Of a stretch of DNA of 64,000 nucleotides, positions 36,637 through 45,516 are shown in pieces. Numbering within the stretch: the stretch's first letter is position 1; each line of letters starts with the position of its first letter. A model generated the notes under the pieces. That model had not been told where the DNA came from. It did not search any database and saw nothing but the letters and a program-made list of their open reading frames with translations. Source of the DNA: Actinomycetota bacterium (GTDB lineage: Bacteria; Actinomycetota; Acidimicrobiia; IMCC26256; PALSA-610); assembly GCA_005779395.1 (NCBI GenBank), contig SXJP01000008.1, positions 16,076 through 80,075 of the forward strand, in the 5' to 3' direction. Position numbers and translations under genes: made by a program.

Positions 36637-38790
36637 TTGGCGGACACGCCACTCACCCTGCGCGATCTCTCGGGCATCTCCCTTGGCGTCCTTTCAGGCG
36701 TAAGCCCAAATCTTCTCGGACGGCTCGAGTCCATGGGCCTATCAACGGTTCTTGACGTACTCGAGCATTACCCGCGTCGCTATGTGGACCGCACCAAGCG
36801 TAGCGATATTGCTGATCTTGTCGTTGGCGAAGAAACGACCGTGCTCGGCGAGGTTCGCAAGGTTTCGACGCGGCGTACTCGCAATAACAAGGCGCTAGTC
36901 GAGGTGAGCGTGCATGACGGCACGGCGTACTTGGCGATCACATTCTTTAATCAGGTATGGCGTGCGAAGCAGCTAAGCGTCGGGACGGAAGCTGCTTTTT
37001 TCGGCAAGCTCGATGTGTACCAAGGCAAGCGGCAGATGACGAACCCTGCCGTCGATGTCGTGGGCAAAGCAGATGACCGCGAAGATAAGACCGGCGGAGT
37101 AGTTCCGATCTATCCGCAATCCGGCAAGGCCGAGGTTTACACATTTCAACTCCGCAAGATCGTCGCACAGGTATTGCGGCGCTGCGCGGAGCGCGGTATC
37201 GCAGACCCGCTCCCGAAAGCAATCTCCGACGAGTTCGATTTGTTGGACCGCCAAACCGCGTATTGGGCGATCCATGCGCCAGAACATTTTGCCGAACAGA
37301 TCGCAGCGCGCAAACGCCTTGTCTTTGATGAGTTCTTACGCATGCAACTCGGACTAGTTGCAACGAAACGGAACCTAGAAAATGAACAGCAAGGTGTTGC
37401 CCACGTTGTAGAGCAGAAGTTGGTGCGGGCTTTCCACGACGGGCTCGCGTTCGACCTGACGGGCGACCAGAAAGCTGCAATTGCAGAAATACTTGCAGAC
37501 ATGCAACGTGCTGCGCCGATGCATCGTTTGCTACAGGGCGACGTCGGGTCCGGCAAGACTGTCGTTGCTCTCAGCGCGTTGGTCGCCGCCGTCGAGTCTG
37601 GGTTTCAGGGAGCGTTGTTAGCTCCGACGGAGGTGCTAGCCGAACAGCACAACGCCGCGTGCGAGTTGTTGCTCGCTGGATTAGAGGTCGATGGTCCAAC
37701 TGGTTCGTTGTTCGCTCGACGTCCTTTGCGCGCAGAGTTATTGACGAACCGAACGACTCTGAGTGAACGCAAGCGAATAAGCGCAGGACTCGATGCAGGT
37801 GAAATCGACATAGTCGTCGGTACTCACGCTCTGCTCTATGAATCAGTCCAGATTCCGCGGCTGTCTACTGTCGTAGTCGACGAACAGCATCGTTTCGGTG
37901 TCGAGCAACGCAGCGTCATGCGCGACAAGGGAGTCGGCGGAGCGATACCAGACATGTTGGTGATGACAGCGACCCCCATCCCGCGCACCGCCGGGATGCT
38001 CATATACGGAGACCTCGACAAGAGCGAACTGCGCGAGCTTCCGCCAGGTCGCACGCCGATCGTTACCGAGGTAATTGGAGATAGCCCACTCGACCGCGAG
38101 CGCGCATATCAGTTGTTGCGCGACCAAGTAGCGCAAGGGCATCAGGCCTACGTCGTGTGTCCGCTAGTGGAGGGCTCAGACAAAGTGCAAGCCAAAGCTG
38201 TAACCACAGAATTCGCGCGGCTTGGTCTAGAAGACTTCGCGGGACTTCGCCTCGGGCTACTTCACGGCCAACTGGCGAGTGCAGAAAAAGAAAAGGTGAT
38301 GGCGGCATTCCGCGAACGAGAAATGGATGTGCTTGTCGCAACGACAGTCATCGAAGTCGGAGTTGATGTTCCGAATGCGACGGTGATGCTCATCGAAGAT
38401 GCCGACCGTTTCGGCCTCAGCCAACTACATCAGTTGCGTGGTCGTGTTGGCCGTGGCGCAGCTCTGAGCTACTGCTTCTTGTTGGCGAGTAGTGGTTCTA
38501 AGAATGCCGAAGAACGAATGGCAGCGATGGAGGCGTCGACAGATGGTTTTTATCTCGCAGAAGCCGACCTGGCTATCCGCGGTGCAGGAGAAGTCTTCGG
38601 CGAACGCCAGAGCGGATTCTCAGATCTCAAGCTCGGACGTATCCCGAAGGACGAGGCCGTGGTGATCGAGACCCGTGCAGTCGCGGAACGACTCCTCGAT
38701 TCAGATGCCAAGATGCGACAGTTGACCATTTTGCGTGAGGAAGTCGAAGACCTCCTCGGCGACAACGTCGAATTTCTATTCAAGAGTTGA
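36637..38790 (+). CDS. recG: ATP-dependent DNA helicase RecG
   Basis: 'FDLTGDQKAAIAEILADMQRAAPMHRLLQGDVGSGKTVVALSAL...VVDEQHRFGVEQR...MTATPIPRTAGMLIYGDLDKSELRELPPGRTPI...VATTVIEVGVDVPNATVMLIEDADRFGLSQLHQLRGRVGRG'. Confidence 0.95.
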   Translation: MADTPLTLRDLSGISLGVLSGVSPNLLGRLESMGLSTVLDVLEHYPRRYVDRTKRSDIADLVVGEETTVLGEVRKVSTRRTRNNKALVEVSVHDGTAYLAITFFNQVWRAKQLSVGTEAAFFGKLDVYQGKRQMTNPAVDVVGKADDREDKTGGVVPIYPQSGKAEVYTFQLRKIVAQVLRRCAERGIADPLPKAISDEFDLLDRQTAYWAIHAPEHFAEQIAARKRLVFDEFLRMQLGLVATKRNLENEQQGVAHVVEQKLVRAFHDGLAFDLTGDQKAAIAEILADMQRAAPMHRLLQGDVGSGKTVVALSALVAAVESGFQGALLAPTEVLAEQHNAACELLLAGLEVDGPTGSLFARRPLRAELLTNRTTLSERKRISAGLDAGEIDIVVGTHALLYESVQIPRLSTVVVDEQHRFGVEQRSVMRDKGVGGAIPDMLVMTATPIPRTAGMLIYGDLDKSELRELPPGRTPIVTEVIGDSPLDRERAYQLLRDQVAQGHQAYVVCPLVEGSDKVQAKAVTTEFARLGLEDFAGLRLGLLHGQLASAEKEKVMAAFREREMDVLVATTVIEVGVDVPNATVMLIEDADRFGLSQLHQLRGRVGRGAALSYCFLLASSGSKNAEERMAAMEASTDGFYLAEADLAIRGAGEVFGERQSGFSDLKLGRIPKDEAVVIETRAVAERLLDSDAKMRQLTILREEVEDLLGDNVEFLFKS

Positions 38791-39392
38791 GGATCATGGC
38801 AGCACCAGGACTTCGTGTTATTGCAGGATCGGTTCGTTCGCGCCGCCTAGTTGTCCCGAAAGGGGACCAAGTCAGACCAACTAAAGACAGGGTGAAAGCC
38901 GCGATCTTTTCGGCTCTTGAGTCGCGGGGACTCGTACGGGACGCAGTCGTATTGGACCTATTCGCTGGTAGCGGCGCGCTCGGCTTAGAAGCGCTCTCGC
39001 GAGGTGCTGCATCAGCGACGCTCGTCGAACATCTGCCAGCAGCACTTGAGGCCATTAGGGAAAATGTCGCGGCGTGCAAGTTCGACAAAGAGGCGCGGAT
39101 AGTCGCCCGAAGTGTCGGCACGTTTCTGACATCATGCGTAAGTACCTTCGACTTAGCCTTCATCGATCCGCCGTATGAAATGACGAACGTAGAGGTCGAA
39201 CAACTTGTGGAGCGTCTTACTCCACTTGTGCCGGGGGGAACGCTTGTGATCGAGCGGCCGACGCGTGTTCAGCCCACAGACAAACCAGAGATAGATAGCG
39301 TGGGGGACTGGCAAGAATCGTGGCGACGGACGTTCGGCGATACGCTCGTGTTGTTCTTCGGTCCCGGCTCTTCTGCCGACGGGCTGTCATAG
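38787..39392 (+). CDS. rsmD: 16S rRNA (guanine966-N2)-methyltransferase
   Basis: 'RVIAGSVRSRRLVVPKGDQVRPTKDRVKAAIFSAL...VLDLFAGSGALGLEALSRGA...LAFIDPPYE'; overlaps recG by 4 nt. Confidence 0.94.
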   Translation: MRIMAAPGLRVIAGSVRSRRLVVPKGDQVRPTKDRVKAAIFSALESRGLVRDAVVLDLFAGSGALGLEALSRGAASATLVEHLPAALEAIRENVAACKFDKEARIVARSVGTFLTSCVSTFDLAFIDPPYEMTNVEVEQLVERLTPLVPGGTLVIERPTRVQPTDKPEIDSVGDWQESWRRTFGDTLVLFFGPGSSADGLS

Positions 39393-39442
39393 AGAAACTA
39401 GAATTTCGTATACGCACACGCGTACGAGGAGTTGATTGAAAC

Positions 39443-39928
39443 GTGGCTACTGCACTGTGTCCTGGATCATTCGATCCAGTCACCTACGGCCATCTCGACA
39501 TCATCGAGCGCACAGCGCGTCACTTCGACGACGTCATCGTGGCCGTAATCAGGAACCCCCAGAAATCACAAAGCCTCTTTACGCTCGAAGAGAGGCAGGA
39601 GCTATTGCACGAAAGTCTCGCTCACGTGCCAAATGTCCGAATCGAGTTCTTTAAGGGACTTCTTGTTGAGTTTGCGAAGCAGCACGGAGCATCTTCGATC
39701 GTCAAGGGTTTGCGCGCGATATCTGATTTTGACTATGAACTTCAGATGGCACAGATGAATCAGCGTTTATCGGGGATCGACACGTTCTTCATTTCGACAA
39801 CACCGCAGCACTCGTTTTTGTCGTCGAGCCTCGTTAGGGAAGTAGCGCGTTTCGGAGGAGATGTGTCGAGCATGGTCCCGCCGATTGTCGTCGAGCGCCT
39901 TCAAGGCCGTTTTCGCGAGGAGGTCTGA
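39443..39928 (+). CDS. coaD: Phosphopantetheine adenylyltransferase
   Basis: 'ATALCPGSFDPVTYGHLDIIERTARHFDDVIVAVIRNPQKSQSLFTLEERQELL...SIVKGLRAISDFDYELQMAQMNQRL...HSFLSSSLVREVARFGGDVSSMVPP'. Confidence 0.96.
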   Translation: MATALCPGSFDPVTYGHLDIIERTARHFDDVIVAVIRNPQKSQSLFTLEERQELLHESLAHVPNVRIEFFKGLLVEFAKQHGASSIVKGLRAISDFDYELQMAQMNQRLSGIDTFFISTTPQHSFLSSSLVREVARFGGDVSSMVPPIVVERLQGRFREEV

Positions 39929-39929
39929 A

Positions 39930-40487
39930 ATGAGCACGACAGAACCGCGCCAGCCAGTTGGATTAGATACCGAGGCAATCCTCATCGAGCTTCGTGATCT
40001 TGTCGAGCAGGCTCCGACGCTCCCGCTGTCTAGTTCTTCACGCGTTAACCGCGACGAGGCGCTTGGCTTAGTCGACGAAGCGATCGAGTCATTCCCAGAA
40101 GAGCTACGTGAAGCGCGTTGGTTGTTGAAAGAGCGCGAAGAGTTTCTCGCGAAGGCACGTCGCGAAGCGGACCAGATCATCGATGCTGCAAGAGTTCGCG
40201 CAGAGCGCATGGTCGAACGCACCGAGGTTGTCCGTGAAGCGAACAGAACTGCAGAGGCTGTCGTCACAGCAGCCAACGACAAGGCGCGCGCACTGCAACA
40301 TGAGGCAGAGGACTACGTAGATCAGCGCCTAGCTGCATTCGAAGTAGTGCTCGAGCGCACGATGCAGACCGTGCAAAAGGGCCGCGACCGGTTGCAGGTC
40401 CATGTAGGAGCGCCACAGTTCGCCGAGGCCATAGACGAGGTAACTGAGTCGGCCGAATCGACTTTCTTCGACCAGGGCGACAACTAG
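39930..40487 (+). CDS. Coiled-coil DivIVA/ATPase-subunit-b-like protein
   Basis: 'LVDEAIESFPEELREARWLLKEREEFLAKARREADQIIDAARVRAERMVERTEVVREANRTAEAVVTAANDKARALQHEAEDYVDQRLAAFEVVLERTMQTVQKGRDRL'; start at ATG 39930. Confidence 0.8.
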   Translation: MSTTEPRQPVGLDTEAILIELRDLVEQAPTLPLSSSSRVNRDEALGLVDEAIESFPEELREARWLLKEREEFLAKARREADQIIDAARVRAERMVERTEVVREANRTAEAVVTAANDKARALQHEAEDYVDQRLAAFEVVLERTMQTVQKGRDRLQVHVGAPQFAEAIDEVTESAESTFFDQGDN

Positions 40488-40665
40488 GACACAAGCTTCA
40501 GCCGACTGCAGAAGTCCTGGTAGGAGCGTTTTCGAAGGCCTCCTGCTACAGTCACCACTCTCGCTTGGACTTCGTGTCACTGTTTGCTAACAGGGCCCGG
40601 CGACTCGCACCCCCCAAGAATCCCTCAATCAATTGCCCGCACGGGCATCTACGGCAGATTCAAAC

Positions 40666-41205
40666 ATGATGGCTACCTCCACCCGATTTCGCGTAAGCGT
40701 TGCTGACCTCGTCAAACGACAGGGCGCGATGCGCGCGATCGAACTCAATGAAGAACTAGGCGATCTCGAAATTGGTGGCCTCAAGTTGTCGGAGAATGGT
40801 CGAGTGCATCTCGCTGTCGCTCTCGAGCACATCGCCGAAGGTCTAGTCGTTCGTGGCGAACTCGAGACAGAGTGGGCTGGCCTTTGCGGCCGGTGCCTTT
40901 GTCCAATAATCGGGTCGATCCGACTCGGCATCGACGAATTGTTCGAGAACGATCCCGTAGAGGGTGACACATACCAACTCGACCGTGACACGATCGACCT
41001 TGAGCCACTGGTGCTCGACGCAATTGGACTCGAGATGCCGATCGCACCTAGATGCCAGGTCGACTGCGCTGGGCTTTGCGCGCAATGCGGCGCAGACCTC
41101 AACCTAGCTACATGCGAATGCGTCGCAGAGCGCGAGTCGAGTGTGTGGGACGCCCTGAATGAGATCGTATTTACAGAATCGTCCGCATCAGCACAACCCG
41201 AATAA
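40666..41205 (+). CDS. DUF177 (YceD-like) protein
   Basis: 'ELGDLEIGGLKLSENGRVHLAVALEHIAEGLVVRGELETEWAGLCGRCL...CQVDCAGLCAQCGADLNLATCEC'; directly upstream of rpmF. Confidence 0.9.
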   Translation: MMATSTRFRVSVADLVKRQGAMRAIELNEELGDLEIGGLKLSENGRVHLAVALEHIAEGLVVRGELETEWAGLCGRCLCPIIGSIRLGIDELFENDPVEGDTYQLDRDTIDLEPLVLDAIGLEMPIAPRCQVDCAGLCAQCGADLNLATCECVAERESSVWDALNEIVFTESSASAQPE

Positions 41206-41242
41206 TTACTAGTAGCAACAACGAACGAGGAGCAACACCGCT

Positions 41243-41422
41243 ATGCCAGTTCCAAAGCGCAAACTCACGAGATCACGCACAAGAACCCGTCGCGCCGAGA
41301 ATCGCAAGATCGTCGCAGCCGCACACTCGTTGTGTGCCAACTGCGGCGCGTCGCGCCTGCCGCACACGGTTTGCGGAAACTGTGGTTGGTACCGCGGGCG
41401 TCCAGTAATTTCGGTCGAGTAA
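41243..41422 (+). CDS. rpmF: 50S ribosomal protein L32
   Basis: Manual translation (59 aa, below the track cut-off): MPVPKRKLTRSRTRTRRAENRKIVAAAHSLCANCGASRLPHTVCGNCGWYRGRPVISVE; zinc-type L32. Confidence 0.96.
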   Translation: MPVPKRKLTRSRTRTRRAENRKIVAAAHSLCANCGASRLPHTVCGNCGWYRGRPVISVE

Positions 41423-41457
41423 CTAAAAGCACCGAAACGCCCTGAGTTCGGCCACCT

Positions 41458-42450
41458 ATGAGTGTCAAGGTAGCGATCGATGCGATGGGCGGGGACCGCG
41501 CGCCTGACGCGATCGTCGCTGGAGCGCTCGCCGCGGTTGCTGCTCTCGATGTCGCGATCCTGCTCGTCGGCGACCTTGAACGTATCGGCCACCTCCTGCC
41601 TGACGATCTCGATGAACGCGTTGAATTGCTTCATGCCTCCGAAGTCATCGAGATGGCAGAAGAACCTTCTAGCGCTGTCCGAACGAAGAAGGACAGTTCA
41701 CTTGTTCGATGCGCCGAAGCAGTCCGCGATGGCAGAGCCGATGCCATGGTCGGTGCTGGCAATACTGGGGCAACGATGGCCGCAGCGTTACTGCGATGCG
41801 GACGCATCAAAGGCGCTCACCGACCGGCAATCGCTGTACCACTCCCGATACCGGGGTCTGAACGTAAGCAACTCCTCGTGGACGGCGGCGCGACTGTCGA
41901 CCCTGAACCAGAGTGGTTGGTCGAATGGGCTCGTCTGGGACAGGCATACGCGACTGTGCGGTTTGGTGTCGAGTCCCCGCGCGTAGGCCTGTTGTCGAAC
42001 GGCGAGGAACCGGGCAAAGGCGACGCGCTACGCAAGGCTGCATTCAAATTGTTGCAGGGAGTACCTGGGTTCGACGGGAATGTCGAAGGCAGAGACTTAA
42101 TGCGTCCGAGCGCTGACGTGATTGTCACAGACGGGTTCGTCGGCAACGTCGCGCTAAAGACAGCCGAAGGCGCGCTAATGGGAATAGCTGGCATGGTGTT
42201 CGGAATCCTCGACGAACCCGACTTTGCAGATTCGGCTGGGCCACTCAAGTTGCGCCTGCTCGAAGCTGCATCGGGGTTACTGCCAGACAACACCGGCGGG
42301 GCGATGTTGCTTGGCATTCGTGGCGTGTGCATGATTTCGCATGGGTCGTCATCGTCCTCGGCGATCGTGAACGCCACGAGAGAAGCAGCGCGTTGCGTTG
42401 AAGCGAACGTCATCGATCGCCTTACCGAATCGCTAACGATGGTGGTCTGA
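41458..42450 (+). CDS. plsX: Phosphate acyltransferase PlsX
   Basis: 'VKVAIDAMGGDRAPDAIVAGALAAV...SSAVRTKKDSSLVRCAEAVRDGRADAMVGAGNTGATMAAALL...DVIVTDGFVGNVALKTAEGA...GGAMLLGIRGVCMISHGSSSSSAIVNATREA'. Confidence 0.95.
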   Translation: MSVKVAIDAMGGDRAPDAIVAGALAAVAALDVAILLVGDLERIGHLLPDDLDERVELLHASEVIEMAEEPSSAVRTKKDSSLVRCAEAVRDGRADAMVGAGNTGATMAAALLRCGRIKGAHRPAIAVPLPIPGSERKQLLVDGGATVDPEPEWLVEWARLGQAYATVRFGVESPRVGLLSNGEEPGKGDALRKAAFKLLQGVPGFDGNVEGRDLMRPSADVIVTDGFVGNVALKTAEGALMGIAGMVFGILDEPDFADSAGPLKLRLLEAASGLLPDNTGGAMLLGIRGVCMISHGSSSSSAIVNATREAARCVEANVIDRLTESLTMVV

Positions 42451-42743
42451 TGCCAGCCGAAACTCACAGCCATCGCGGAGCGATCGACACAGACGATGTC
42501 AGGATGCTCGTAATAGATCGTCTCGCAGAAGTGCTTGGCCGCGATCTCGATGAGTTGACAATGGATTCGCGACTACGGGAGGACCTTGATGCGGACGACT
42601 TCGCGATCATTGACGTCTGCGACGCGATTGAAGAAGAACTTGGTGAGCGGACGGTCAGTTTCCATCTCGAAGACGAGGAGTTGTTCGACGTCATTTCCGT
42701 TGGAGATCTAATCGAGATTGTCGTAGCGAAGTGCGCCCAATGA
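42450..42743 (+). CDS. Acyl carrier protein homologue lacking the usual phosphopantetheine serine
   Basis: Between plsX and rnc; 'LDELTMDSRLREDLDADDFAIIDVCDAIEEELGERTVSFHLEDEELFDVISVGDLIEIV' aligns by eye to ACP 'xxFxEDLGADSLDxVELVMALEExF...TVGDxIxYI' with Asp at the Ser position. Confidence 0.85.
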   Translation: MPAETHSHRGAIDTDDVRMLVIDRLAEVLGRDLDELTMDSRLREDLDADDFAIIDVCDAIEEELGERTVSFHLEDEELFDVISVGDLIEIVVAKCAQ

Positions 42744-43516
42744 CAATCGTTGCGCTTTCGGCTGAGTCTTTGAGCGCGCTCCAACAACGGCTCGGAATTG
42801 ATTTTCAAGATCCTGATTTGCTCACGTCATCTTTAGCTCATCGTTCTTGGTGTGCTGAGCGTGGTGATCGACCGTCTAACGAACGCCTCGAGTTCTTGGG
42901 CGACTCGGTACTAAGCCTCGCCGTGACTCGTTATGTCTACGACAATTTTCCGATGCTTCCCGAGGGCCAACTGTCTGAGGTGCGCGCATCGGTTGTGAAC
43001 GCAAAGGCACTCGCTGAGGTGGCTTCCGAGCTCGGCTTGGGTGAGTATTTGCTGCTAGGTAAAGGCGAAGCTGCTGCCGGGGGCCGCAAGAAACAATCGA
43101 TCCTCGCTGATGCAATGGAAGCTGTGATCGCCGTCGTGTACCTGGACCGTGGCTGGACGGCCGCACGAGACTTTGTGTTGGGTTTGGTTGGCGAACGCAT
43201 CCGGAACTCTGCGGAGAACTCCGGAGGCCGCGACTTCAAGACACGGATACAGGAGATGGCCGCACAGATGTCTTTCGGCAGGCCGAACTACGTCATCACG
43301 GATGCGGGTCCAGATCATGAGAAACAGTTTTTCGCCACTCTTTTCTTAACAGGTGTGGCATACGGAACTGGTGCAGGGCGCACCAAGAAAGAAGCTGAAC
43401 AGGTCGCTGCTGAGCAGGCGTGGCTTGAACTGAACAGCGCAATAGTAACTGCTAGTGAGTCCGCTACAGATGGCGGCCCCAGTTCGCACCTAAATGAGGA
43501 TGGGCCTGATGCCTGA
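42740..43516 (+). CDS. rnc: Ribonuclease III
   Basis: 'SLAHRSWCAERGDRPSNERLEFLGDSVLSLAVTRYVY...SILADAMEAVIAVVYLDRGW' and C-terminal dsRBD. Start at ATG 42740. Confidence 0.95.
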   Translation: MTIVALSAESLSALQQRLGIDFQDPDLLTSSLAHRSWCAERGDRPSNERLEFLGDSVLSLAVTRYVYDNFPMLPEGQLSEVRASVVNAKALAEVASELGLGEYLLLGKGEAAAGGRKKQSILADAMEAVIAVVYLDRGWTAARDFVLGLVGERIRNSAENSGGRDFKTRIQEMAAQMSFGRPNYVITDAGPDHEKQFFATLFLTGVAYGTGAGRTKKEAEQVAAEQAWLELNSAIVTASESATDGGPSSHLNEDGPDA

Positions 43517-44345
43517 AATGCCAGAAATAGAAATATTGCGACGAGAGCTCGAACGCGACATCAGCGGTAAAAAGATCAAGTCCGTCGAGGCCACAACAAT
43601 GAAATCGCTCGGGCGGTACAAGACCAAGAAACAGTTTGCAGATCTCATTGAAGGCAAGAAGATTCTCGGCGTCGAGCGACGGGGTCCTTACCTTGTCATG
43701 AAGCTCGAGGGCGGCGAAGCGGTCGTAATGGAACTTGGTTATTCGGCGCAGTTGGTGCGCGCTAAGGGTGGGCGTGGTGCGGTCCCGAAGGGCACTCAAA
43801 TCACTTTCACTTTCACGCAAGGCGGCCTTCTCAGGCTCGTCGACACGAAGGGTGAGTCAGAACTGTTTGTCCATCCTCTTGTTGAACTTGCGGGTCTGCC
43901 AGAGGTCGCCGAACTTGGCATCGATCCACTCGAGTCAGCTATGAGTTGGATCGATTTTTGGCGAGTGATCGATAAGAAAAACGGCAAACTCAAATCTTTG
44001 CTTACAGATCGGACCGTGCTTTGCGGGATCGGTCCCGTCTACAGCGACGAAATTCTGTTCGCTGCAGGACTTCGTCACGACCGCGAAAGCGGAAGGCTCA
44101 CCGAACAAGAAGTTCGACGCTTCTATAGAGCAATTGTCGAGACGATGCATGACGCAGTGAAGTATCACCAGAGCGCTGCCGCGCAGAGCGCACGTACGTC
44201 TGGCGATGCTTTCGACGAAGAGCACAGCGAGCACCTCAAGGTCTATGAGCGTGACGGCCAGAGTTGTCGCAGGTGTCGGCATCAGATAGTCAAAGTGAAG
44301 CTGGGCACCAAGAACACGTACTTCTGCGATGCCTGCCAAGTTTGA
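43509..44345 (+). CDS. Divergent Fpg/Nei-family (MutM-like) DNA glycosylase
   Basis: 'MPEMPEIEILRRELERDISGKKI...VERRGPYLVMKL...ELFVHPLVEL...GIGPVYSDEILFAAGL...CRRCRHQIVKVKLGTKNTYFCDACQ' (zinc finger); overlaps rnc. Confidence 0.88.
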   Translation: MPEMPEIEILRRELERDISGKKIKSVEATTMKSLGRYKTKKQFADLIEGKKILGVERRGPYLVMKLEGGEAVVMELGYSAQLVRAKGGRGAVPKGTQITFTFTQGGLLRLVDTKGESELFVHPLVELAGLPEVAELGIDPLESAMSWIDFWRVIDKKNGKLKSLLTDRTVLCGIGPVYSDEILFAAGLRHDRESGRLTEQEVRRFYRAIVETMHDAVKYHQSAAAQSARTSGDAFDEEHSEHLKVYERDGQSCRRCRHQIVKVKLGTKNTYFCDACQV

Positions 44346-44369
44346 CCGTATGAGCACGGAAATTGAGTA

Positions 44370-45488
44370 ATGCCTGACCTAACGCTCGTAGCAATACCTG
44401 GATACTTCGCGACGATCGCGGCAGAAGCCAAGGTCTTGCGTGCGAGAGCGGTCCGCAATGGGCCGAGTGCCGTTGACTATGAACCCAAGGACACTCGCGC
44501 GAGTCTTTCCATGGGCCTCTTGAGCATCGCCGCGCCAATCGTCATGTCGAAGGTGCTGCGCCCGATCGCGTCGCGTAAATCGAGATCGCGCAAGGCTGTC
44601 ATTTTTGGCGTAGTCGGAGCAGCGGTTGTCGCAACCATTGCTGACCGCCGCGCAAGAAATCGTGCGGTGGACAATTCTGATGCTGTGACAGCAACACAGC
44701 CTGATTTGACGCGACAAGTTGCAAGTCTCGCGGCTACGGCCGCGATCGGTGGGGGAGTACTTCTCGCAGCGACAGGCGTCAATTCGCTAGCGAGAGGAGA
44801 ACAGGTATGGCACGAAAGACGCCATCTGGATCTTGGCGAGGGAGTGGCTGCGTGGACTCTCGCACTTGTCGGGTGGGATTTCATCTACTACTGGAATCAT
44901 CGGTTCATGCACCAGAGTCGGTTCATGTGGGCGATCCATGTGGTGCACCACTCAAGTGAGAGATACAACCTTTCGACTGCCCTACGGCAACCTGTTGCCG
45001 ACTCCCTTGGCGCCTTCGTCCCTTACGGTGCGCTCGCATATTTAGGCGTCAGCCCGCGGCTCATTGCGCACTCAAGGGCCATCAACTTGATCTACCAGTA
45101 TTGGATTCATACCGACACGATAAAGAGCATTGGGAAGGCCGAAGCGGTGCTGAATACCCCCGCACACCACCGCGTGCATCATGGAGTCAACCAGCAGTAT
45201 CTCGATAGGAACCACGGTGGAATCTTGATTGCGTGGGACAAACTTTTTGGAACATTCGAACCTGAGCGCGAACCTGTCGTGTACGGCCTCACTAAGAACA
45301 TCAAGTCATTTGGTCCCGCTCGAATAATCGGCCATGAGTACAAAGACATGATCAATGATGTCTACCGGTCAGATAAATGGGCCGATCGGCTTTCCTACGT
45401 CTTTCGTGGTCCAGGCTGGGCATACGTCAAGCACGCGGAGCAAAAATCGCCCGCCGGAACCACCGACGTCAAAGACGTACTCGTCTAG
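44370..45488 (+). CDS. Sterol desaturase / fatty acid hydroxylase superfamily protein
   Basis: Histidine boxes 'YYWNHRFMHQ', 'HVVHHSSERYN', 'HHRVHHGVNQQYLDRNHGG'. Confidence 0.9.
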   Translation: MPDLTLVAIPGYFATIAAEAKVLRARAVRNGPSAVDYEPKDTRASLSMGLLSIAAPIVMSKVLRPIASRKSRSRKAVIFGVVGAAVVATIADRRARNRAVDNSDAVTATQPDLTRQVASLAATAAIGGGVLLAATGVNSLARGEQVWHERRHLDLGEGVAAWTLALVGWDFIYYWNHRFMHQSRFMWAIHVVHHSSERYNLSTALRQPVADSLGAFVPYGALAYLGVSPRLIAHSRAINLIYQYWIHTDTIKSIGKAEAVLNTPAHHRVHHGVNQQYLDRNHGGILIAWDKLFGTFEPEREPVVYGLTKNIKSFGPARIIGHEYKDMINDVYRSDKWADRLSYVFRGPGWAYVKHAEQKSPAGTTDVKDVLV

Positions 45489-45516
45489 GCTCGCTAGCCG
45501 GAGCGAGAGGGATCAG

